From Actinomycetota bacterium (GTDB lineage Bacteria > Actinomycetota > Actinomycetes > UBA12327): DNA of 9,677 nt. The position numbers were made by a program, and so were the translations under genes. This document shows positions 1 to 5,979 of this stretch, piece after piece. Within the stretch, counting starts at the first letter, position 1. Every line of letters begins with the position of its first letter. A model generated the notes under the pieces. That model worked only from the letters and a program-made list of their open reading frames with translations. It was not told the origin of the DNA and searched no databases. The DNA is taken from contig DPWC01000002.1 in assembly GCA_003529305.1 (NCBI GenBank), forward strand, positions 1-9,677, written 5' to 3'.

Positions 1-1
1 G

Positions 2-673
2 GTACTGCCCGAAGTGTCAGTGGGTGCCGATGGGCCTGTGCTGTCGGTCTGCTTAGTGGGCGCACCGCCCGAGCAACTCGATGGCGCAACGGTGTCGCTG
101 GGTTCGACAAGTCGAACCAGTGTGGTGCTTGCGCAGATGCTGCTTGAGCGGCGTTGGGGTGTGCAGCCGAAGTATCGATCCGATCCGCCAGACCTACCGG
201 TGATGCTGTCCCACGCTGACGCTGCGGTGCTCATTGGCGATCCCGCATTGTCCGCGAGTTTGGTGGAAGGTCCGGCTCAAGGGTGGACTGTGACGGATCT
301 GGCGCAGGCCTGGCGAGAGTGGACCGGGCTGCCCATGGTCTTTGCTGTCTGGGCGGCTCGCCGAGAGTTCGCGCAGGAGCGCGGTAGCGAGCTGGAGCGT
401 CTGCGCCAAGGGCTGGCGGGGGCCGTGGCCCACGCTGCCGAGCACCGCACTGAGGTGGTGGCCGCCGCGGTGGCCCGCAGCGGTCTGCCAGCTCCGGCCC
501 TTGAGGCGTACTTCGCGGCCTTGCAGTTTGGTCTCGACGAGCGGCAGCGAGCCGGCCTTGCCTCGTTTGCCCAGTCATACGCGAATTACAAGGGTGTGAG
601 TACACCCGCAGACCTGCGGATTTTGGGCCCCCTCACTGAGACTCCTGTGACTGCTGGGGGCAGCGGGATCTAG
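2..673 (+). CDS. mqnA: Chorismate dehydratase MqnA, C-terminal part (5' end outside window)
   Basis: MqnA converts chorismate to 3-enolpyruvyl-benzoate, the entry reaction of the futalosine menaquinone pathway, in the cytoplasm. The frame is open from the first bases of the window to the TAG at 671-673. The GTG at 14 lies inside the protein and is unlikely to be the start. The family normally has roughly 280 residues and about 223 are visible, so the N-terminal lobe is missing. Family signatures I recognise, in order, are a Leu-Gly-Ser-Thr-Ser-Arg-Thr-Ser stretch in the ligand cleft, 'AAVLIGDPAL', and 'WREWTGLPMVFAVWAARR'. The last two are hallmarks of MqnA within the periplasmic-binding-protein fold. 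The C-terminal helical part (YFAALQFGLDERQRAGLASF) also fits. Another pathway gene, mqnC, lies further along on the same strand, which supports the call. No frameshift is visible. Confidence 0.93.
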   Translation, partial: VLPEVSVGADGPVLSVCLVGAPPEQLDGATVSLGSTSRTSVVLAQMLLERRWGVQPKYRSDPPDLPVMLSHADAAVLIGDPALSASLVEGPAQGWTVTDLAQAWREWTGLPMVFAVWAARREFAQERGSELERLRQGLAGAVAHAAEHRTEVVAAAVARSGLPAPALEAYFAALQFGLDERQRAGLASFAQSYANYKGVSTPADLRILGPLTETPVTAGGSGI

Positions 674-688
674 GCACAGCAGTCGCGG
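645..688 (+). terminator. Stem-loop straddling the mqnA stop codon (possible terminator)
   Basis: CTGTGACTGCTG (645-656) pairs with CAGCAGTCGCGG (677-688). This gives 12 pairs, two of them G-T wobbles, around a 20-base loop that contains the TAG stop. No T-run follows, so it is not a classical intrinsic terminator. Many actinobacterial terminators lack a U tract, so a role in ending or stabilising the mqnA transcript is plausible but inferred. Confidence 0.4.
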
Positions 689-744
689 TGCCGTCGCAGT
701 TCTGTCACGGCGAGGTCACAATCGCCCGAGCCTGGCTAAATCCC

Positions 745-774
745 TTGACCCGTGCCTGTGCTGGGCCGTTTGCT
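745..774 (+). promoter_or_regulatory. Possible sigma-70 type promoter of the surface protein gene
   Basis: TTGACC at 745-750 is a good -35 match. The best -10 candidate is TTTGCT at 769-774, 18 bases further, which is a weak match. Transcription would then begin near 781-785, just before the folded leader at 788. The placement is attractive, but the -10 is poor and no other evidence is available from sequence alone. Confidence 0.3.
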
Positions 775-787
775 ACGCATTGATCGC

Positions 788-853
788 CGTCCGAACGGGT
801 TTTCCGCAGGCAGCGATCGCTGCGGTAAACCCGCCCCGGACCCGGGGCGGACG
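788..853 (+). promoter_or_regulatory. Structured 5' leader: three-helix fold, candidate riboswitch or other cis-regulatory RNA
   Basis: Three nested helices account for almost the whole segment. P1 is CGTCCG (788-793) with CGGACG (848-853). P2 is CGGGTTTTCCGCAG (796-809) with CTGCGGTAAACCCG (820-833), 13 pairs with one T-T mismatch (803/826) and a ten-base loop. P3 is CCCCG (834-838) with CGGGG (843-847) and the loop GACC. Only two A residues (794-795) are unpaired at the junction; P2 abuts P3 and P3 abuts P1. P3 can also lengthen to eight pairs (831-838 with 843-850), taking bases from both P1 and P2, so two exclusive states exist. The element ends 25 bases before the ATG of the surface protein gene. 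I do not recognise the consensus of a known riboswitch class. The P2 tip contains a perfect 14-base DNA palindrome (810-823), so a protein operator is an alternative. Confidence 0.6.
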
Positions 854-856
854 TAC

Positions 857-874
857 TCCTTCTGAGGGGAAGGG
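857..874 (+). promoter_or_regulatory. Strong ribosome binding site within a small hairpin
   Basis: The purine run GAGGGGAAGGG (864-874) lies just before the ATG at 879 and fixes that start. CCTTC (858-862) can pair with GAAGG (869-873), with a further T-G wobble (857/874), around the loop TGAGGG. That places the whole Shine-Dalgarno region in a stem-loop. This would suit translational control linked to the leader structure immediately upstream, but the hairpin is short and control is inferred. Confidence 0.5.
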
Positions 875-878
875 AAAC

Positions 879-3083
879 ATGAACAAGAAGCGCCTTATGG
901 CAGGGGCTGCGGCCCTTGTTGTCGGTGCTGTGGGTGTAGCGGGCCTCCAGGGTCTCGCCAACGCCTATGGACCGTCGTCGGTGTCGCTTCCGGGATCACT
1001 GTTCCTCGGGAACAGCTCCTCGAACAACACGCCGACCACGAACAACACCTTCACGGACACCATCACCTTCACGCAGTCGCCGACTAACCCCAACGCGGGT
1101 CAAACGGTTGCTGTCTCGCTGAGTGGTGCTAACGGTCCGTCCACCGGTCCGGTTGGTGTTTCGGCCAACGGCACTGTGATTCGTGCGAAGATCAGCCTCA
1201 CTGGTGCGCAGACCGCCACCGTTGAGACTGCGTCCTACAACGACTCCACCACCGGTGCGGCGGGAACGGCGGCCTGCACCTACCCGGCCACCAACATCGG
1301 CACCACGTCACCTGAAGGTGCGTGGGCGACCTACGGTCAGTACACCGCTTCGGGCAATGGCTCCGCTGCGATTGCGCTGAACCAGTTGATGTTCGACGAC
1401 CAGGGCGATGGCTTCACCTTCGGCAGCAATGTCTGCACCGGTACGGCCAACAACGCTGACTACTACGTCAGTGGTGGCGGCACGCCTGGCACGACCAACG
1501 CCAAGACCAGTGCCGTTGACTCCACCGTGGTGAAGAACACCTTCACCATTACCGGCCCGAATGCTTCGGTATTCGCCATTGGTGGCGCCGTCAATGGTGC
1601 AACCAACTTGGTGACTCGCGTTGGTGGCACCACTTCGTTGGCGGCAGCCAAGACTGCAACCAATGTGGGAACGGTCAACCTTCGTGGAACGGTGTGGGAT
1701 GCCAACAAGGTCTCCAACGACTTCACGGTGGAGTTCTGCAACACCTCGGGTGCGTCGTGCGACCCCGCACTGACGGCTCCTGGCAAGGTGCTCTCGACTG
1801 ATGGCTCCGGCCAGTTGGTCGGTCGTGTCCGTGTTCCGGCATCTGCCACCACGGGCGCCCGTGCCATCAAGCTGACGCAGGGCACGAACTCCTCGCTGAC
1901 CCCGATCACCATTATCGGTACTGGTGGGTTGTCGATCTCGCCGTCTAACGGTGGACCGGGAACGGTTGTTGCCACAACGGGTAGCGACTTCTCCCCGGGT
2001 GAGGCCATTTTGACCTCGGCCTACATCCCGAACGCCTTCGGCACGGTGACGTACTACTACGCCAACCTGGATGGTTCGCAGAATGCGATCTGTTCTGGCT
2101 ACGCTGCTGGCGTCACGGCCCCGAACACCTGTTTCGCGTCGGGTCCGTTCGTCCGCGGTAACACCAACCAGTATGTCTCGCCGCTGCCGATCGTGGGCTC
2201 CGGTGGCACCTACACCGCCAGTGTGACGGTTGCGGACTCCAACACTGTTGGAATCCAGAACGGCGCGAAGGCCAAGAAGTGCTCCACGGTCACCACGGAG
2301 TACGACTACTCGACCTCGGCGTCACCGTTCACCTGTGCGAACTACAACACCACTGCTGACATCTCGAACCTCGAGGGTCAAGGTGCCGCGAAGGCTGTTG
2401 CCTTCACGGTGAACCAGGACCGCTGTGTGGCCTACACCGGTGACTCCACTGGTGGCGCTGGCTGTGTCACGAAGCAGAACGTGAATGTGTCTGTTCTTCA
2501 GGGCAACCTGACGCAGCGCGCTTACGTGAACACTGCTGCCACCACGGGTTCGACGGATCAGAGCTCGGTGTCCACACCGGTCGTGGGTACGACCAATGTG
2601 AACTCCGATGCCACGACCGTCAACCTGGGTACGGTCAGCACCCCGCTTGCTCCCAAGACCATCGTTGGCACGCTCAACGACATCACGGTCACGGACAACC
2701 GCGGTGGCACCAACGGGTGGACGCTGTCGGCCACGGCAGTGAACTTCACTGGCACCCCGTCGGGCACCATCTCCAACGGCGCCCTGACAGCCACGCCGAC
2801 CTGTGTGGCGGCTGACGCCACCAACGCGTGGGACTACAGCAACGCGAACAAGGTCGCCATCAGCGGCTTCGACGCCACGCTGAACGCCGGTGGTAACTCT
2901 GCTGGATCGGCCGCTCAGGCGTTCTCGGGCACGGTGAACCTGTGCACCAAGAACACCACGGTCAACGCCACGACCGGTTCCACCGGTGGTGTGTACAACG
3001 TCGGTGGCTCGCTCACCCTCGTTGTGCCGGCGTTCCAGAAGGCCGCCCGCTACGTGTCGACGATCACCATCACCCTGGCCTAA
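879..3083 (+). CDS. Large secreted surface protein with C-terminal WxL-like domain
   Basis: The product is a 734-residue exported protein, probably attached to the cell wall. The start is the ATG at 879: it has an excellent ribosome binding site and gives a clean signal peptide (basic MNKKR, hydrophobic core, cleavage likely after Ala-Asn-Ala at residue 29). An in-frame TTG at 780 would bury that signal and run through the folded leader. Residues about 30-500 are rich in Thr, Ser, Asn and Gly with few charges, typical of surface beta-sandwich proteins. One segment around 'ISPSNGGPGTVVATTGSDFSPGE' looks like an Ig-like/IPT-type repeat start. Residues about 510-734 match the second exported protein of this window. 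They contain DNRGG (606-610), W614-T-L616 and a C-terminal YVSTITITL strand, as in WxL wall-binding domains, plus four cysteines (516, 529, 642, 689) also found in the paralogue. No sortase motif or transmembrane tail is seen. The strong RBS and structured leader suggest high, controlled expression. The export call is firm; wall binding is inferred. Confidence 0.85.
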   Translation: MNKKRLMAGAAALVVGAVGVAGLQGLANAYGPSSVSLPGSLFLGNSSSNNTPTTNNTFTDTITFTQSPTNPNAGQTVAVSLSGANGPSTGPVGVSANGTVIRAKISLTGAQTATVETASYNDSTTGAAGTAACTYPATNIGTTSPEGAWATYGQYTASGNGSAAIALNQLMFDDQGDGFTFGSNVCTGTANNADYYVSGGGTPGTTNAKTSAVDSTVVKNTFTITGPNASVFAIGGAVNGATNLVTRVGGTTSLAAAKTATNVGTVNLRGTVWDANKVSNDFTVEFCNTSGASCDPALTAPGKVLSTDGSGQLVGRVRVPASATTGARAIKLTQGTNSSLTPITIIGTGGLSISPSNGGPGTVVATTGSDFSPGEAILTSAYIPNAFGTVTYYYANLDGSQNAICSGYAAGVTAPNTCFASGPFVRGNTNQYVSPLPIVGSGGTYTASVTVADSNTVGIQNGAKAKKCSTVTTEYDYSTSASPFTCANYNTTADISNLEGQGAAKAVAFTVNQDRCVAYTGDSTGGAGCVTKQNVNVSVLQGNLTQRAYVNTAATTGSTDQSSVSTPVVGTTNVNSDATTVNLGTVSTPLAPKTIVGTLNDITVTDNRGGTNGWTLSATAVNFTGTPSGTISNGALTATPTCVAADATNAWDYSNANKVAISGFDATLNAGGNSAGSAAQAFSGTVNLCTKNTTVNATTGSTGGVYNVGGSLTLVVPAFQKAARYVSTITITLA

Positions 3084-3136
3084 AAACCAAGGGATGGCTG
3101 ACCGCCACAAAGTGGACAGCTAGCTAGTACGCAGAA

Positions 3137-3163
3137 GGGGCGGGTCCGACAAAGACCCCCCCC
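3137..3163 (+). terminator. GC-rich hairpin after the large surface protein gene (likely terminator)
   Basis: GGGGCGGGTC (3137-3146) pairs with GACCCCCCCC (3154-3163) across a seven-base loop, CGACAAA. This gives nine G-C/A-T pairs with one internal C-C mismatch. It begins about 54 bases after the TAA of the surface protein gene and ends 29 bases before the next start. There is no T-run after it, so the terminator call rests on stem strength and position. Confidence 0.5.
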
Positions 3164-3192
3164 CTCCGCTTATCCTGAAACGGCACGCGCAG

Positions 3193-4851
3193 ATGCGATC
3201 GGCGCGGTACACATCGAAGGGACCACGGCAGAACTGGTGGGGGGATCTGTCGACGATGGCCGGGCTGAGCCTCGTCACTGTCGTCCTTCTGGCCCGGCAC
3301 TTTGATCTGACGGACTGGGACGAGGCTGCCTACTTCTTTCATGGCTACAACGCTCGATTCGATACTGCGGCGGCAAGTTGGGCACCGAGTTACCAATGGA
3401 CTTTTCTCCTCGGGCGTTGGCTGACCCATGATCTGATCTCCGCAGCCTTTGTGGGCCGCCTCATCGCCTCTGTGGTGTTCATCGTGGGCGTGTGGGGTGG
3501 AGCTCGGCTCTTAGCTGATCGCTCTCGAGCCTTCGCTGTTGCTGTGTTGGCCCTGCCGCTTCAGGTGTGGTGGGTCTGGACAGGGGTCAGCGCCTTTGCG
3601 GGAGGGCTGTTGGCCTTGTCCGTGGGTGTTGTGGGCCGTTGGCCTCGGTCGTGGGGGCTGAGTGCTGGTGCCGCTCTTGCTTGGTGCGCAGCGATTGCCC
3701 GACCCGAGTATCAACCAGTTGCTGCGGTCTTGGTGGTGTTGCTGCTTGCCTCAATAGTGCGTGATTACCGCGATCGCACTGGCCTACAGAAAACGGCCCG
3801 CCGGTGGGCAGCACTAAGGGCTGGTGGATGCCTCGCCGTGGCATCTGCCATCTCGGCGTTCGTGTGGTCGGCGTACTGACCGTTGTGGGGCGGGTCGCAG
3901 CAGGGTCGGCTGTGGCTGGCTTTCGGCCAGCACTACGCCATTCAGTCCAACACGAATTCTTCTGTGGATCGTTGGGATCAGTGGCAGGTATTTACATCGA
4001 GAGATTTCGGGTCGGCAAATACGATTCTTTCAGCCGCTGCCGCAAATCCAGGCGCGATCGCACGGCATGTGATGGAGAATGTTGTGCACATACCGCGAGG
4101 GCTGCTTGGCGCACTGGTGGCGCGCGATGAGTGGCTCAGTCTTATTGCCGCGACGACTTTGGGAATCTTGGTCGTGGTGGCGTTGAGGACTCGGTGGTCA
4201 CGCCGTCGGCAGTTCGCCAGAACATGGCGAACTACGGTGCGTCGCCCCTGGGTTCTGGTGGTGGGGTCTGTGATGGTGATGGCGTTGGTGGATTCATTGG
4301 TCATCTACCCCGAAGAGCACTACATGGCTCCGCCGATAGCCGTCGGACTGGTCGTTTTGGCCCGATGGTTGCCGCAGTCGTCTGCGCGGGAGTCGGAGAG
4401 TTCGCCTCTCGGGTTGTTCAGTGTCGCGCGGGCCCTGGTGCTCGTCGTCGCCGCCGGAGTAGTGATCGCCTCGCTGGTGAGCGTGGCATCGGTGTGGTCG
4501 ACACCGCGCCCCTATGTCAACGCAGTTCGTGAACTGCAGACCTGTCCCGGTGGGTCGACGATGTATGCGGTCGATGTGGGGCCAGCGAGTTATCTGCCGA
4601 CCTGGCGAGTTCGCACACCTGCACCCCAAGACAGTGATGGAGGGGATTGGCTGCGCCGCAGGGACATTGACGCGGTGTATGTGACGGACTTGCTTCGGTC
4701 ACGCTGGCCGGCATCTGCGTGGGCGGCCTTTACTCGCGATCCGGCTGGCTACGGCTTTCGCCCCGTGCCGGCCGGGGGCCCAGGGCTGGGGGATGGCTCT
4801 GCTCGCTTTTATGTCCGGCAGAACCTGCGATGCGGAGTCGGCCAGAACTGA
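3193..4851 (+). pseudogene. GT-C type membrane glycosyltransferase, interrupted by one in-frame TGA
   Basis: Two open stretches, 3193-3876 (228 aa) and 3880-4848, lie in one frame and are separated only by the TGA at 3877-3879. Read through, they form a protein of about 552 residues, a normal length for GT39/PMT-like enzymes that move sugar from a polyprenyl phosphate donor at the outer membrane face. Seen in the sequence: a first membrane segment near residues 20-36, an Asp43-Glu44 pair in the first outer loop (the usual catalytic acidic motif), several further hydrophobic helices, an ARPEY motif near 169-173, more helices after the stop, and a soluble C-terminal part of about 110 residues. 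Both sides of the TGA look conserved (SAFVWSAY, then PLWGGSQQGRLWLAFGQHYA). The second half has only a TTG (3883) without a ribosome binding site, so independent translation is unlikely. The ATG at 3193 also lacks a clear ribosome binding site; ATG 3256 is an alternative. A recent nonsense mutation, a sequence error or read-through are all possible. Confidence 0.75.
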
Positions 4852-4872
4852 GGCCTTCCACTGGCAAGGACC
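4852..4872 (+). terminator. Weak stem-loop directly after the glycosyltransferase gene
   Basis: GGCCTT (4852-4857) can pair with AAGG-A-CC (4866-4872), leaving one bulged A, around the loop CCACTGGC. It starts at the base after the TGA and is followed by a T-rich but interrupted stretch. A weak terminator is possible. Confidence 0.25.
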
Positions 4873-4890
4873 CACAACGAGTTCATTTCT

Positions 4891-4935
4891 TTCACAAGAA
4901 TTCACATAATTCACAAATGTTCCGTGTGTCACACG
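4891..4935 (+). promoter_or_regulatory. Phased TCACA array and a 13-base inverted repeat (candidate operator region)
   Basis: TTCACA occurs at 4891, 4901 and 4910. A fourth TCACA, at 4929-4933, lies in the inverted repeat CGTGTG-T-CACACG (4923-4935). The TCACA starts (4892, 4902, 4911, 4929) are spaced 10, 9 and 18 bases, close to whole helical turns. The region is AT-rich against its surroundings and lies about 100 bases before the second surface protein gene. TCACA is the complement of the TGTGA half-site of CRP/FNR-type regulators, but I cannot assign a regulator. TTCACA also resembles a -35 box (TTGACA) with one mismatch. Confidence 0.4.
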
Positions 4936-5032
4936 CGTAAATGTCCGTTTCTCTGCTCACTTCCGCTTACTTTCGCCACTGCTCCTTCCCCCCAGATGAG
5001 CAAGCCGGTGGAGCGGAAGGACACAGCGGCGG

Positions 5033-5947
5033 ATGCGGCACAGATGGCTGGTGGTCGGCCTTGCGCCGGCCTTGGCCATGGGAACCCTGGCCGTGGCGTT
5101 GGTGGATCACAGCGCTTTGGCGTCGCGTTTGGCTCCGGCTGACACGACCACCACAGCGCCCGGGTCCATCGTCGTGACGGGTGGCGCAACCACCAGCGAC
5201 CCCTTGAACCCCTCAGCAAGTGGATCGAGCACTGAGGACACCAACAACCTCAGTGATGTCCTCACCACTCCAGCGGATCAGCAGCGTTCTGCGGATCGCT
5301 GCATCGCTGACAACGGCGACCTGACCGGTGGGGCTGGTTGCTCCACCGGTCAGCGCGTTGTGGCGCGCGTGCTCCAAGGCAGCCTGGTCGGCCGTCCCTA
5401 TGCGAATGCCCCGCTTGTTGGCTTCCCTGCAGCAAGCGGATCCACGGCATCCAATGCCAACCCGGATGCTCGAACGGTGAGTTTGGGCGTGATCCCCCCG
5501 TCCTCCTCGACGGTTATCGCGTCGGGGGCGCTCAACAACTACACCATCGCCGACAACCGAGGTGGCGGCTACGGGTGGTCGTTGACTGCCAGCCTCTCGG
5601 ACTTCGGCGGCAATACCGGGGCGGCCTTTGCGGCATCGCGTGCGCTGGGCTCTTTCTCGTGCCAGCAAGCCACTGCAGAGAACGCCTATGACACTCGCGC
5701 GGATGGCACTGCTGTGATCAGTGGCTTTGATCCCGCCGCTGTGGCGCCAGGGGTGATCCCGGGACCGGCGTTGCAGAGTTTCGGCAGCACCGTGAATTTG
5801 TGCACCAAGGACGGCACCACTAGCCCGACCAGTCAGTCCACCGGTGGTATCTACAACGCCAGCGTGCTATTCACGGTGTCGGTGCCGCCATCGGTCTCGG
5901 CGACCCAGACCACCTATGTGGCCTACTTGACGGTGTTCCTCGTCTGA
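5033..5947 (+). CDS. Small secreted WxL-like domain protein, paralogue of the 879-3083 product
   Basis: The product is a 304-residue exported protein. The ATG at 5033 follows GGAAGGA (5015-5021) and gives a signal peptide with likely cleavage after Ala-Leu-Ala at residue 30. A Thr/Ser/Pro-rich linker (about 31-85) leads to a single domain that aligns by eye along its full length with residues 510-734 of the larger protein. Shared features are DRC then GD-x-TGGAGC (from 88), VLQGSL, DNRGG (174-178), W182-S-L184, AVISGFD, NLCTK, STGGIYN and a final strand ending in Leu-Val. The four cysteines at 90, 103, 210 and 257 correspond to those of the larger protein, suggesting two conserved disulfides. 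It looks like the wall-binding unit on its own, perhaps as an anchor or subunit for the larger protein. mqnC starts 32 bases after the stop with no convincing terminator, so co-transcription is possible. The domain name rests on motif recognition only. Confidence 0.82.
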   Translation: MRHRWLVVGLAPALAMGTLAVALVDHSALASRLAPADTTTTAPGSIVVTGGATTSDPLNPSASGSSTEDTNNLSDVLTTPADQQRSADRCIADNGDLTGGAGCSTGQRVVARVLQGSLVGRPYANAPLVGFPAASGSTASNANPDARTVSLGVIPPSSSTVIASGALNNYTIADNRGGGYGWSLTASLSDFGGNTGAAFAASRALGSFSCQQATAENAYDTRADGTAVISGFDPAAVAPGVIPGPALQSFGSTVNLCTKDGTTSPTSQSTGGIYNASVLFTVSVPPSVSATQTTYVAYLTVFLV

Positions 5948-5979
5948 CCCCTCGCGGTAGGCGGTCGTAGGCTGAGGCG

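Noticed and set aside
788..853. tRNA or tRNA-like gene suggested by the three-arm shape
   Set aside because: It has no seven-pair acceptor stem, anticodon arm or TTC-type loop, and one arm has about 14 pairs.
780..878. N-terminal extension of the large surface protein from a TTG at 780
   Set aside because: It lacks a ribosome binding site, would place the signal peptide internally, and covers a region better explained as a folded leader. The ATG at 879 has an excellent site.
2322..3110. Long open frame of 262 codons on the minus strand within the surface protein gene
   Set aside because: It is antisense to a well-supported gene, Arg/Gly/His-rich with no recognisable domain, and is explained by codon bias on the other strand.
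3883..4851. The second half of the split glycosyltransferase as an independent gene
   Set aside because: It is in the same frame as the first half, begins in mid-protein at a TTG without a ribosome binding site, and lacks the N-terminal catalytic region of the family.
4891..4920. Replication-origin-like DnaA boxes in the AT-rich stretch
   Set aside because: The repeats are TTCACA-type and do not match the TTATCCACA/TTGTCCACA consensus; no dnaA or dnaN gene is near.
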